Source of the DNA: Candidatus Mesolinea sp.
GTDB taxonomy: Bacteria; Chloroflexota; Anaerolineae; Anaerolineales; Anaerolineaceae
Direction of reading: 5' to 3'
DNA length: 44,845 nucleotides
NCBI GenBank assembly: GCA_003445715.1
Contig: DMCS01000071.1
Span: forward strand, 14,835-59,679
In this document: positions 7,710-16,381 of the stretch, one piece after another
Position numbering within the stretch: the stretch's first letter is position 1
Layout: every line of letters starts with the position of its first letter
Made by a program: the position numbers and the translations under genes
The notes under the pieces: model-generated
Database searches by the model: none
The model's input: the letters and a program-made list of their open reading frames with translations, nothing else
What the model was told of the DNA's origin: nothing

Positions 7710-9446
7710 ATGCTCTCTGAATTGCGCATCCAAGACTTTGCCATCATCGAAGACCTTCAACTTCAGTTCAAGCCTGGGTTGACCGTATTCACCGGCGAAA
7801 CAGGCGCAGGCAAATCCATCATATTGGATGCATTGAGCGCTGTTTTAGGTGGGAGAGTAGACGCAAACGATATCCGCCGCGAAAGTGACAAAGCCATCAT
7901 CGAAGCCACTTTTTTGTTAGATGAACCTACCCAGGCAGCCCTTAAACCCATTTTGGAGGCAGAAGGTCTATTTGAAAGCGGGCAGCTTACCCTTGCTCGG
8001 GAGATACGCGCTGCTGGTCGGAATGTAGCTCGCATCAACGGACGCAGCGTAAACCTTTCTTTGCAGGCAGAAGTTGGCGCATATTTAACCGATATTCATG
8101 GTCAATCCGAGCACCTCTCGTTGCTGCGTGTGCAGCACCACCTCGAGCTGCTGGACCGCTTTGCGCACCATGACGCCCTTTTGGCTCAATACCGTGCGGG
8201 GTACCGCCAGTGGCGTGCGCTACAAGCAGAGCTCGAGGACCTGCAAAAGACCCAGCAATTTGCCCGAGAGCGCACGGATATGCTCACTTACCAGATTCAA
8301 GAGATTGAATCAGCCCGCTTGAAGGCTGGCGAAGAAGAAGAGCTGCGCCAGGAACGCACGCGCTTAGCCAATGCCGAGACACTCTACGAGCTCGGTCGGC
8401 AAGCCCTTACCCTGCTGGATGAAGGCGGAACAGACTCATTGCCGGTGACGGATTTGCTCGGGCAGGTGGTGCAGAGCTTAGCGGATCTCAGCCGCATCGA
8501 CCCACAAATGGCAAGCTTCAACGAACGGGCAGAATCGGCGCTGAATACACTCGCGGATATTGCTTTTGAGTTGCGTAACTATTTAGAATCTATCGAGTTT
8601 AACCCCCAACGCTTAGATCAAATCGAGGAGCGCCTGAACACGCTCGCTTTCCTCAAGCGCAAATATGGTGGCAGCTTGGAGAGCATACAAGCCTATCTGG
8701 ATAAATCTAAGATAGAGTTGACGAAAGTCGAGAATATAGACGAGCAGATAGCGCAAGTGGAGCAAAAAATAGCCCAGATAAAGCAAGAGCTGGCAGTCAA
8801 AGCTGCACAGCTTTCAGCCGAGCGGGCTGAAGCAGTGCGAAAGCTTACCGCGGGGATCGAGCAGCAGTTGGATAAACTGCGGATGACCAAAGCACATTTT
8901 CAAGTTGCGATGCAGCAACTGCCAGACCCGGACGGGCTGGTAGTGAATGGGCAAGCCCAAGCCTTTGATGCTAATGGCATTGATAAGGTGGAGTTTCTGA
9001 TCGAGACCAATGTGGGTGAGGGTTTTAAGCCGTTGGTTAAAATTGCCTCGGGGGGCGAAACCTCGCGTTTGATGCTCGCGCTTAAGAGCGTTTTAGCCGA
9101 GGCTGACCAAATCCCCACCTTGATTTTCGACGAGATTGACCAAGGCATTGGCGGTCGGGTTGGCTTGACCGTGGGAGAAATGCTTTGGCAGCTGGCACGC
9201 GAACACCAGGTGATGTGCGTCACGCACTTGCCGCAGTTAGCCGCGTTTGGCGATCAGCACCTGCGCGTCTCTAAGCAGGAGCACGCCGGCCGCACAACTA
9301 CTCAGGTGGAGGAGCTGCAAGGCACAGCGCGTGTGAATGAGTTAGCAGCGATGCTTGGGGCACCAAGCGAGAGCAATCGGCGCTCCGCTGAGGAATTGTT
9401 ACGCACAGTTGAGGAATTTACGGGTAAAATTAGGGCAAACAGGTAA
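7710..9446 (+). CDS. recN: DNA repair protein RecN
   Basis: SMC-like ATPase acting in double-strand-break repair. The 578-residue length is typical. Walker A is GETGAGKS (29-36), with the LRIQDFAIIEDL start typical of RecN. A long coiled-coil central part (about 150-380) separates the ATPase halves. The signature KIASGGETSRLMLALK and Walker B TLIFDEIDQGIGGRVG lie near the C-terminus, followed by HLPQLAAFGDQHLRVSK. The ATG at 7710 is preceded by GAGGTG only 3 nt upstream. It is the last gene of the nadK transcript. Confidence 0.96.
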   Translation: MLSELRIQDFAIIEDLQLQFKPGLTVFTGETGAGKSIILDALSAVLGGRVDANDIRRESDKAIIEATFLLDEPTQAALKPILEAEGLFESGQLTLAREIRAAGRNVARINGRSVNLSLQAEVGAYLTDIHGQSEHLSLLRVQHHLELLDRFAHHDALLAQYRAGYRQWRALQAELEDLQKTQQFARERTDMLTYQIQEIESARLKAGEEEELRQERTRLANAETLYELGRQALTLLDEGGTDSLPVTDLLGQVVQSLADLSRIDPQMASFNERAESALNTLADIAFELRNYLESIEFNPQRLDQIEERLNTLAFLKRKYGGSLESIQAYLDKSKIELTKVENIDEQIAQVEQKIAQIKQELAVKAAQLSAERAEAVRKLTAGIEQQLDKLRMTKAHFQVAMQQLPDPDGLVVNGQAQAFDANGIDKVEFLIETNVGEGFKPLVKIASGGETSRLMLALKSVLAEADQIPTLIFDEIDQGIGGRVGLTVGEMLWQLAREHQVMCVTHLPQLAAFGDQHLRVSKQEHAGRTTTQVEELQGTARVNELAAMLGAPSESNRRSAEELLRTVEEFTGKIRANR

Positions 9447-9531
9447 TCTCACCCAACTGCCTGTTTTAGCAGTTTGATAAATCCCATATCAGACTGCCAG
9501 AAGAGTCGCAACCAATGAAAGGAAGTTCATT

Positions 9532-10791
9532 ATGCCTAAGACGAGCGATATTTTAGCTGTTATTTTAGGAGGCGGACAGGGCAAACGGCTCTATCCACTA
9601 ACCGTCGAGCGTTCTAAACCGGCTGTTCCAATCGCAGGGAAGTATCGCCTGATTGATATTACCATCAGCAACTGCATTAATTCGAATATCCCTCGCATCG
9701 CTGTCTTGACGCAATTTAACTCTGTCTCTTTGCATCGGCATATCTCACAAACTTACGTCTTTGACTCTTTCCATTCCGGTTGGGTCCAAATTTGGGCAGC
9801 AGAGCAAACGATGGAGCACACCGATTGGTATCAAGGCACGGCTGATGCTGTGCGAAAACAACTTGGCGAAATCCGCTCGACCAACCGCCCCTATGTGCTC
9901 ATTTTAGCTGGGGACCATCTTTACCGCATGAACTATGCTGAGATGGCAGAATTTCACTGGGCGAATAACGCTGATGTTACTGTCGCGGTACAGCCAGTGC
10001 CCAAAGACGAAGCACCTCGATTTGGCTTGCTCAAGCGCGATGAAGATGGACGCATCATCGATTTTGCCGAAAAACCCAAGGATCCTGTCCGCCTGGCTAA
10101 TATGATTTGCCGCGATGACCCCGAGAAGCCATATTTGGGCTCAATGGGAATTTACCTTTTTAATACGAATGTGCTTATGGATGTTCTACGCCCGGATAAA
10201 AGCAAAGAGCATTTAGACGATTTTGGCGGCGATATTATTCCCTACCTTATTCAAAATGGTGCCGGGGTCTATGGATATAACTTTAATGGCTATTGGCGCG
10301 ATATTGGAACCATTCGTTCTTTCTACGAAACAAATTTGGCATTGACCGAAGAGAATCCTGGATTCAACTTCTACGACCCAGATAAGCCCATTTTTACGCA
10401 CCCGCGGTTTTTGCCTTGCTCTCAGGTAATTGGCTGTACGCTGAAGAATGCCTTGATTGCTGAAGGATGCCTGGTTTCGGATGCTACGATTGAACACTCA
10501 ATTGTTGGCTTACGCAGCCAAATCGGTGAGGGCTCAGTAATCAAAGACTCGATTTTGATGGGCGCGGATTACTACGGCACGTTGCGGAACGGCGCCCCGA
10601 TCGGTATCGGTAAAAACTGCCAAATTTGCTGTGCCATTATCGATAAAAACGCCAGCATCGGCGATAATGTGGTGATCAAACCTTTCCCAGTCGATCGTGA
10701 CATCGATCACTCACTCTATGCCGTTCGGGATGGTATCGTGGTCATCCCTAAGCACACCACCATCCCTGCTGGTACGGTGATTGCGCCGTAA
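9532..10791 (+). CDS. glgC: Glucose-1-phosphate adenylyltransferase
   Basis: Makes ADP-glucose for glycogen synthesis. The protein is 419 residues. The nucleotidyltransferase motif is ILGGGQGKRLYPLT (11-24), followed by KPAVPIAGKYRLIDI. The domain also has the GTADAVRKQ segment, the sugar-binding FAEKPKDP and YLGSMGIYLFN. The C-terminal part is a left-handed beta-helix with hexapeptide-like repeats (SVIKDSILMGADYYG, IGKNCQICCAIIDKNASIGDNVVI). The start is supported by AAAGGAAG about 7 nt before the ATG. Its stop lies 35 nt before the methyltransferase start, with no terminator between. Confidence 0.95.
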   Translation: MPKTSDILAVILGGGQGKRLYPLTVERSKPAVPIAGKYRLIDITISNCINSNIPRIAVLTQFNSVSLHRHISQTYVFDSFHSGWVQIWAAEQTMEHTDWYQGTADAVRKQLGEIRSTNRPYVLILAGDHLYRMNYAEMAEFHWANNADVTVAVQPVPKDEAPRFGLLKRDEDGRIIDFAEKPKDPVRLANMICRDDPEKPYLGSMGIYLFNTNVLMDVLRPDKSKEHLDDFGGDIIPYLIQNGAGVYGYNFNGYWRDIGTIRSFYETNLALTEENPGFNFYDPDKPIFTHPRFLPCSQVIGCTLKNALIAEGCLVSDATIEHSIVGLRSQIGEGSVIKDSILMGADYYGTLRNGAPIGIGKNCQICCAIIDKNASIGDNVVIKPFPVDRDIDHSLYAVRDGIVVIPKHTTIPAGTVIAP

Positions 10792-10825
10792 CTTACTAAA
10801 TGTTGGATTTATAGATTGGTATCTT

Positions 10826-11992
10826 ATGGCAACTGAACTATTTGATAATGCAAAAAGAAACAAAGCAGACGAATTTTATACTCGTATGCCTGATATTGAA
10901 AAAGAATTGAGATATTATAAAGACTATTTCCGAGATAAAGTCATCTTGTGTAATTGTGATGACCCTTATGAAAGCAATTTTTTTAAATATTTCTCAATGA
11001 ATTTTAACTACTTAGGGATTAAAAAACTAATTGCTACTTGCTATGCTGGATCTCCTGTAGCTGGTACACAATTGCCATTGTTTGAGACAGAAAATTCAGA
11101 AAGTAAAACTAATAAATTAAAGCAAGCATACAAAATAGAAATTACTAAAATTGAAGATGAGAATTCAGACGGGGCATTTAATCTTACTGATGTTGAATAT
11201 CTATTAAGAAATAATAATAATATAATTACTACACTGAACGGTAACGGAGATTTTCGCTCTGAGGAGTGCGTAGAATTACTTAAAGAAGCAGACATTGTTA
11301 TAACCAATCCTCCTTTTTCACTATTTCGCGAGTATGTTGCACAGTTAATAGAATTTGATAAAAAATTTATAATTATTGGGAATACTAACGCATTGACGTA
11401 TAAAGAAATATTTAAATTAATTAAAGAAGATAAGTTGAGGACAGGCTATACAAATTTCAATGTAGGCATGTATTTTTATGTTCCAGAAGATTGGGATAAC
11501 TACCATAAAGTTGAAGATGGACGAAAGTTGGTTAGGGTTTCTACTTCTTGTTGGTTTACAAATTTATATGTTAAAAAACATCGGGATTTTATAACTCTTT
11601 ACAAGAAATATACACCGGAAGAATTTCCTCATTATGAAAACTACGATGCAATAAATGTTGATAAGGTATCTGAAATACCGTTTGATTATGATGGCGAAAT
11701 AGGCGTTCCGATTACTTTCCTCGATAAATATAATCCTGATCAATTTGAAATAATTGCGCTCGGTATTGTTGGAAGTATAAGTTTTTCTTGTGAAAAGAAA
11801 ATGGAGATATTAAGAAAAGGTAAGCCAACAGGAGAGTACACAGTAAATGCAAAGGGAACTTTGTATCGGAAATACAACCCTATAAAAGACACCAAACCCC
11901 CGGCATTCAGAGACATTGAGACAGGGGAACTATATTCGAGTATGTATGCCCGTATAATTATAAAGCGTAGAGAGAGGCATAATGGAAATTAA
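10826..11992 (+). CDS. EcoRI-like adenine-specific DNA methyltransferase
   Basis: Probable modification enzyme of a restriction-modification pair, methylating adenine with S-adenosylmethionine. The 388-residue protein has the EcoRI-methylase-family opening NKADEFYTRMPDIEKELRYY, then VILCNCDDPYESNFFKYF and KKLIATCY. The catalytic motif NPPF is at 161-164 (VITNPPFSLF). A longer frame reaches back to 10781 inside glgC; the ATG at 10826 is chosen because it starts right at the family-conserved region. The gene is strikingly AT-rich next to glgC, which suggests recent transfer. It overlaps the nuclease gene by 11 nt. The recognition site is unknown. Confidence 0.87.
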   Translation: MATELFDNAKRNKADEFYTRMPDIEKELRYYKDYFRDKVILCNCDDPYESNFFKYFSMNFNYLGIKKLIATCYAGSPVAGTQLPLFETENSESKTNKLKQAYKIEITKIEDENSDGAFNLTDVEYLLRNNNNIITTLNGNGDFRSEECVELLKEADIVITNPPFSLFREYVAQLIEFDKKFIIIGNTNALTYKEIFKLIKEDKLRTGYTNFNVGMYFYVPEDWDNYHKVEDGRKLVRVSTSCWFTNLYVKKHRDFITLYKKYTPEEFPHYENYDAINVDKVSEIPFDYDGEIGVPITFLDKYNPDQFEIIALGIVGSISFSCEKKMEILRKGKPTGEYTVNAKGTLYRKYNPIKDTKPPAFRDIETGELYSSMYARIIIKRRERHNGN

Positions 11993-13064
11993 ATTATACG
12001 AAATACCCATTCGTGAAGTTGTAAAAAAATATGTTGACAACTCCGAAGAGGGCGTTGTTGGTTACAATGGCAGACTCAACATCCGTCCTAAATATCAGCG
12101 TGAATTTGTTTATGATGATAAAAGGCGCAATGCTGTCGTTGATACGATTAGAAAAAACTTTCCGCTCAACGTAATGTACTGGGTTAAGAATGAAGATGGT
12201 ACTTTTGAAGTTTTAGATGGACAGCAAAGAACAATTAGCTTTTGCCAGTATGTTAATAATGATTTCTCGTTTGAAAACCGATTTTTCCATAACCTAACGA
12301 CGACCGAGAGAGAACAGATATTAAACTATAAACTGATGATTTATTTTTGTGAAGGTAACGATAAAGAAAAATTAGAGTGGTTTAGGATAGTGAACATCGG
12401 TGGTCTCACACTTACTGACCAAGAATTAAGGAACACAGTGTATACTGGACCTTGGCTATCAGATGCAAAATTAAAGTTCAGTAAGACGAATTGTGCTGCC
12501 TATTTATTAGCAAAAGATTATGTCGGCGGCTCTCCTATACGTCAAGATATTTTGGAAACGGCTTTGCGTTGGATTTCAAACGGTGAAATTGAAAAATATA
12601 TGTCTATTCATCAACATGATCCCAATGCTAATGAACTGTGGATGTATTTTAGAAATGTTATCGAATGGGTTGAATTAACATTTACAGTTAAACGCAAAGA
12701 AATGAAGGGAGTTGATTGGGGAGTTCTCTATAATCAATTCAAAGATAAGATATATAACACAGACGAGCTGGAACAAGAAATACACGCTCTCATGATGGAC
12801 GATGATGTATCGAACAAAAAGGGAATTTATCCCTATGTATTAACCGGCGATGAAAAACATCTCAATATCCGAGGTTTTACAGAAGGTCAAAAAAGGGAAG
12901 CATACGAAAGGCAGAATGGAATTTGCGCTATCTGTGGTAATCACTTTGAATTTGAAGAAATGGAAGCGGATCATATTACGCCATGGCATTTAGGTGGCAA
13001 AACCATCACAGAAAATTGTCAGATGCTTTGTAGATCTTGCAATCGGACAAAATCCGGTAGATAA
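11982..13064 (+). CDS. DUF262-HNH nuclease, likely restriction partner
   Basis: A 360-residue protein with an N-terminal DUF262 (ParB-like nuclease/NTPase) domain, marked by LDGQQRT (78-84), fused to a C-terminal HNH nuclease. The HNH part has CAIC (315-318), ADHITPWHLGG, N345 and the second zinc pair CRSC (350-353). DUF262 proteins such as GmrSD and SspE take part in defence. Here the direct 11-nt overlap with an EcoRI-like methyltransferase makes a restriction role likely. GAGAGAGG lies about 6 nt before the ATG. The gene is AT-rich like its partner. A stand-alone modified-DNA nuclease is less likely because the methyltransferase is linked. Confidence 0.82.
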   Translation: MEIKLYEIPIREVVKKYVDNSEEGVVGYNGRLNIRPKYQREFVYDDKRRNAVVDTIRKNFPLNVMYWVKNEDGTFEVLDGQQRTISFCQYVNNDFSFENRFFHNLTTTEREQILNYKLMIYFCEGNDKEKLEWFRIVNIGGLTLTDQELRNTVYTGPWLSDAKLKFSKTNCAAYLLAKDYVGGSPIRQDILETALRWISNGEIEKYMSIHQHDPNANELWMYFRNVIEWVELTFTVKRKEMKGVDWGVLYNQFKDKIYNTDELEQEIHALMMDDDVSNKKGIYPYVLTGDEKHLNIRGFTEGQKREAYERQNGICAICGNHFEFEEMEADHITPWHLGGKTITENCQMLCRSCNRTKSGR

Positions 13065-13086
13065 ATTTTAGTTTTATTCAGAAATT

Positions 13087-13113
13087 AAAACTCCGGGCGG
13101 ACCGGAGTTTTTT
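13087..13113 (+). terminator. Bidirectional rho-independent terminator
   Basis: AAAACTCCGG, loop GCGGA, CCGGAGTTTT forms a perfect 10-bp stem followed by further T residues. It lies 22 nt after the nuclease stop. Read leftward the same stem ends in TTTTAATTT, so it also terminates the SpoU methyltransferase transcript, whose TAA (13112-13114) is embedded in the right T-run. Confidence 0.85.
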
Positions 13114-13762
13114 ATGCCCATACGCCAAAGCGCAGGAAGTACACGGCGATGCCGAACGCTACCGCCACGTTGAGCGAGCCTTTACTGCCAGCCATGGGCA
13201 AGCTGAGCACGGCATCCGCCAGGGCTAGCACCGCTGGGTCCACGCCTGCCGGCTCGCTGCCCACCACAAGTGCAATCGCCTTGTCTCCTATGGGGGGCAC
13301 GTAAGAAAAAACCGAAGTGGATGCGGGGGCAGCTTCCAGCGCCAAGATTATTACTCCCTCGGCTTTCAACGCCTCTGCCAATTCTAAAGTGCTGGGGGCG
13401 TATTCCCAAGAGACCGTTTGCTCTGCACCCAGTGCCGTCTTGGCAATCTGGGCGTTTTCGGCTGGGTTTGGGGTGATGCCGCACAGCCAGAGCTTTTGCA
13501 AGCCGGCGCCGTCTGCGGTGCGGAAGAGCGCGCCCACATTTTGCGCTGAGCGGATGTTATCCAGAATGCCGCTCAAGCTTTGTATGTTGGCCGGCGGGTG
13601 AGCGGTTGGCTGGCTCTGGGGCAGTGCTGGCACGGAGGGCTGCAGCTCCCCGCCGCAGCGCGGGCAGTAAGTGCCCTTGAACTCGGCTCGGTCCAGCGGA
13701 AAGCGCAGCCCGCAGCCAGGGTTTTGGCATTGCATAAACCAGATTGTGCTAGCAGGTTTCAT
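13112..13762 (-). CDS. SpoU/TrmH-family RNA 2'-O-methyltransferase with zinc-ribbon N-terminus
   Basis: Probable rRNA or tRNA ribose methyltransferase of the SPOUT class. The 216-residue form starts at the ATG at 13762; an open frame reaches 13852 from a TTG but would overlap the deacetylase gene. A further ATG lies at 13735. The N-terminus has a zinc-ribbon-like pattern (MQCQNPGC and TYCPRCGG). The catalytic domain shows LDNIRSAQNVGALFRTAD (motif 1), LVVGSEPAGVDP (motif 2) and LPMAGSKGSLNVAVAFGIA (motif 3), together forming the knotted cofactor site. The substrate cannot be assigned. It follows the deacetylase gene on the same strand. Confidence 0.87.
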   Translation of the reverse strand: MKPASTIWFMQCQNPGCGLRFPLDRAEFKGTYCPRCGGELQPSVPALPQSQPTAHPPANIQSLSGILDNIRSAQNVGALFRTADGAGLQKLWLCGITPNPAENAQIAKTALGAEQTVSWEYAPSTLELAEALKAEGVIILALEAAPASTSVFSYVPPIGDKAIALVVGSEPAGVDPAVLALADAVLSLPMAGSKGSLNVAVAFGIAVYFLRFGVWA

Positions 13763-13818
13763 CTTAAAGCTAATCTTAATCCAAAATCGGACGAAGAGTG
13801 ATGGATAAAAACAGGGGT

Positions 13819-14634
13819 TTACGGGGTATAGGCCTGGCCATAAGCAGTGCAATACTGCCCAAAAGTGTAGCCGCGCAGGGTCAGCTCGTGCAGAACCAGC
13901 GCCAAGCCAAGCAGGGTATTCGAACGGTCACCCCCTCCATCATGCATCAATATGACGGAATAAGGTTGAATAGCAATTATCACCGTGGAAAATATTTCTT
14001 CTGGTGTTTTATTATTCCAGTCCTCAGTATCAATATCCCATAATGAAAGCTCGTAACCTATTCCTTCAACCCAATTTATTACTGTTTTGTCGATAGCTCG
14101 ATATGGAGGACGGAAGCAGGGGGTAAGAGAATTAATCAAACTTGAATCGATACTGAACACGTCGGCAATAATTGAGTAATTATCTACAATTTCGCTATAA
14201 AAAACTTCGTACTCCAATTTTGTAGAATCTAAGTGATTGAAACCATGAATACCAAAGGTGTGGCCTGCTTGAGCTACTTGAAGCGTGATATCTGGATATT
14301 TCTTCACGTTATATCCAATTTCAAAAAAAGTGGCCCTGGCATGATATTGCTCGAGCAGCGCCAGCACCTGAGGCGTCCATTTAGGGTCAGGCCCGTCATC
14401 AAAGGTCAGGTAGACCACCAGGTCCGGGTTAGGTTCTCCGGTTAGCTGTGCTTCGCCGCCAGCAGAGCCCGCTTGGGTCCAGCCGCTGGCTAGCTGAATA
14501 AACTGCTGTGTGCGGCCGGGATCCTGGGGTTGGCTTGCGGGTGGCGCAGCCTGAGCGACGCTCACCGCCATAGCCGGCTGGGCGGTGATGCCAAGCAGGG
14601 CAAAAAGCAAGGCTAATACCAATCCTTTTTTCAT
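13819..14634 (-). CDS. Secreted polysaccharide deacetylase (NodB domain)
   Basis: Removes acetyl groups from amino-sugar polymers outside the membrane. It has 271 residues with a signal peptide (cleavage probably after AMA, residue 23). NodB motifs are present in order: TFDDGPD (motif 1, catalytic Asp and metal Asp), HGFNHLD (metal histidines), RPPYR (motif 3), DIDTEDW (motif 4) and LMHDGGG (motif 5, catalytic His). The middle of the gene (about 13940-14330) is markedly more AT-rich than both flanks, as if a segment had been exchanged. Its substrate could be peptidoglycan or an exported glycan. ATG at 14634. Confidence 0.9.
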   Translation of the reverse strand: MKKGLVLALLFALLGITAQPAMAVSVAQAAPPASQPQDPGRTQQFIQLASGWTQAGSAGGEAQLTGEPNPDLVVYLTFDDGPDPKWTPQVLALLEQYHARATFFEIGYNVKKYPDITLQVAQAGHTFGIHGFNHLDSTKLEYEVFYSEIVDNYSIIADVFSIDSSLINSLTPCFRPPYRAIDKTVINWVEGIGYELSLWDIDTEDWNNKTPEEIFSTVIIAIQPYSVILMHDGGGDRSNTLLGLALVLHELTLRGYTFGQYCTAYGQAYTP

Positions 14635-14733
14635 TTGACACTACCTAAAGTTGCAAAGGGAGCTATAACGAGCTTGTACCTTATCCATATATTATATAAA
14701 CGTTGCAAGCCCAATGCCAGTTCCAGTCTAAAC

Positions 14734-14770
14734 AAAGAGCCTGCAAAGTCTCGTCACTCTGCAGGCTTTC
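14734..14770 (-). terminator. Terminator hairpin after the Ycf48-like gene
   Basis: Read leftward, AGCCTGCAGAGT and ACTTTGCAGGCT can pair as an about 12-bp stem with one G-T pair, followed by CTTTGTTTAG. It lies 16 nt after the lipoprotein gene stop and upstream of the deacetylase. Confidence 0.65.
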
Positions 14771-14785
14771 GTAGTCGGTTTTTAC

Positions 14786-16042
14786 CTAATCTGCCATGCG
14801 GGCATCCAATTGCGTCCAGGTTTGCCCGCCGTTCCGGCTGTAATAAAGCAAGTTATGGTCAAAGCTCTCGCTGGAGCTATCATAGACCAGCAGCCATCCA
14901 TTATCAGCGTCCACAAAGTCCAAGCTCAACGCCGTATAACCCACCGGCAAGGCACTGCTCAGATCTTGCCAAGTCATGGCGCCATCGCTGGTGCGGAAAA
15001 GGGCAGCTTCCCCGAGGATCCAGCCGTGCTGGGCATCAGTGAAGTCATAAACATAACCCTGAACAGGCGCGCTTGAGGCCGACTGCCAGGTTTGGCCGCC
15101 ATCTGTGGTTTTGCATAAGATAGATTGAGGCGTGCCATCCGTCAAAAAGGTTTGTAGGGGCAGGAAGCCCTCCGTAGCACTGACAAAAATGGGCGGGAGG
15201 CTGTTATACATCGCGTCCGGGTCGGCATCGGCGATATCGCAAGGCTGGTGCGCCCAGGTGACGCCGCCATCCGTTGTGCGATAGAGGTACACAAAGTCAT
15301 TGACCGGCTCGGAGCCAGTCATCCAGCCATTAAGCGGATCGAGGAAGGAAAAACCGGATTTGATCCCGCCGGCGGGCAGAGAGGGGTCCTCACCGCCGGG
15401 TGTATGTGTAAAGCGCTGCTCCCAAGTTTGCCCAGCGTCGGTAGTGGCATAGAGCGCTACCCATTCCGAGCCTGCGCCCGCGCCCAAGCGGCTGAGCATA
15501 AAGCCAGTGTTGCTATCCAAAAAGAAGAGTGAGCCACCCAAAAAAGATTGCGGGCTCTCGGCCCAGGTCGCACCTGCATCGGTGGTGTGCAAGATGGAGG
15601 ATGATTCCGTCGCGAAATCCGAAAGGCTTAGCCAAGCTGTGTTCCCATCCAAAAAGAACCCGTCCACATTTTGGGATTCTAAGGTATCCCCAGGCTCGGG
15701 GTAAACAGTAGTCCAACTCAAGCCGCCATCCGAAGTGTGATACAGCGCGTGATGGTACATATCAAAAGCCCAACCGCTGCCATCGGCGAACATGTGCAAA
15801 TCATAGATAGGCAGACCAACTGAAGGTGCCGGTGTTGTCTCGGTCTGGGTTGGGATTGCCGTCGGCTCGGCTGTAGGCGTCTCGATGGGGTAAGTAACGT
15901 CAGTAGGAGAAGGGAAGCCACCTGCCGGGTAAGAAGTATCGACTGGCGTGGTGGGAGAAGATGTCGGGGTTTGCGGGGCGCAAGCGCCGAGCAAGAGCCC
16001 AAAGATTGTCATTACCAAAAGGGTTTGAAGTTTATATTTCAT
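14786..16042 (-). CDS. Ycf48/BNR-type beta-propeller lipoprotein
   Basis: A surface lipoprotein of 418 residues. The signal peptide ends in LLGAC with Cys21 lipidated, followed by a Thr/Pro/Ser-rich linker (about 22-75). The rest is a beta-propeller with repeated TSDGGLSW-like blades: TSDGGLSW, TTDAGATW, TTDAGQTW, TTDGGVTW, TTDGGQTW, TSDGAMTW and SRNGGQTW, seven in all. Such repeats occur in the photosystem II assembly factor Ycf48 and in sialidase (BNR) proteins. No photosynthesis or sialidase role is implied, and the blades lack anything pointing to catalysis. AAGGAG lies 5 nt before the ATG at 16042. It is followed by a hairpin terminator, so it is probably monocistronic. Confidence 0.85.
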   Translation of the reverse strand: MKYKLQTLLVMTIFGLLLGACAPQTPTSSPTTPVDTSYPAGGFPSPTDVTYPIETPTAEPTAIPTQTETTPAPSVGLPIYDLHMFADGSGWAFDMYHHALYHTSDGGLSWTTVYPEPGDTLESQNVDGFFLDGNTAWLSLSDFATESSSILHTTDAGATWAESPQSFLGGSLFFLDSNTGFMLSRLGAGAGSEWVALYATTDAGQTWEQRFTHTPGGEDPSLPAGGIKSGFSFLDPLNGWMTGSEPVNDFVYLYRTTDGGVTWAHQPCDIADADPDAMYNSLPPIFVSATEGFLPLQTFLTDGTPQSILCKTTDGGQTWQSASSAPVQGYVYDFTDAQHGWILGEAALFRTSDGAMTWQDLSSALPVGYTALSLDFVDADNGWLLVYDSSSESFDHNLLYYSRNGGQTWTQLDARMAD

Positions 16043-16125
16043 AAGAACTCCTTATGACCATTGTACTATGGACGCAAGGCACTGAAAATTAGTTCCAAAA
16101 GAAGTTTGATTTGATAAAAGGAAAA

Positions 16126-16198
16126 TGCCCTTGGCGCGATTCGAACGCGCAACCTACTGCTCCGCAAGCAGTTGCTCTATCCATTAAGCTACAAGGGC
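16126..16198 (-). tRNA. tRNA-Arg, anticodon GCG
   Basis: A 73-nt cloverleaf: acceptor stem GCCCTTG/CAAGGGC, D-arm GCTT/GAGC with GGA in the loop (A20, an arginine identity base), anticodon stem ACTGC/GCAGT and loop TTGCGGA. The variable region is AGGTT, and the T-arm is GCGCG/CGCGC with loop TTCGAAT. The discriminator is A. CCA is not encoded. The anticodon GCG (16163-16165) reads CGC, and CGU by wobble. Most bacteria use ACG (inosine) for this box. Confidence 0.93.
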
Positions 16199-16329
16199 AC
16201 AATTTCAGTGTAACCATATTTTATCGCTGAATAGGTGCTTGGTCAAGCAAAATTAGCTTTAACACGAAATTGCTGTCAATAAATATGCATTGAATAATGC
16301 GCCTGCTCAATATACTCATCCCATCTGAG

Positions 16330-16345
16330 TGTTTCACGTGAAACA
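16330..16345. promoter_or_regulatory. parS-like ParB binding site 1
   Basis: TGTTTCACGTGAAACA is a perfect 16-bp palindrome identical to the consensus chromosomal parS (TGTTNCACGTGAAACA). It lies in the gap between tRNA-Arg and the PEP/pyruvate-binding-domain gene. parS sites nucleate ParB and recruit SMC near the replication origin. Confidence 0.85.
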
Positions 16346-16365
16346 TTATTTTGCTGGAACAGCAC

Positions 16366-16381
16366 TGTTTCACGTGAAACC
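16366..16381. promoter_or_regulatory. parS-like ParB binding site 2
   Basis: TGTTTCACGTGAAACC matches the parS consensus at every position except the last (C for A). Its centre is 36 bp from the first site. Its final base is the first base of the stop codon region of the neighbouring gene. Confidence 0.8.

Noticed and set aside
9447..9531. AACTGC/GCAGTT hairpin after recN as a terminator
   Set aside because: The stem is only 6 bp with no following T-run.
13763..13852. Longer N-terminus of the SpoU methyltransferase from a TTG
   Set aside because: It would overlap the deacetylase gene and adds a sequence unlike any relative.
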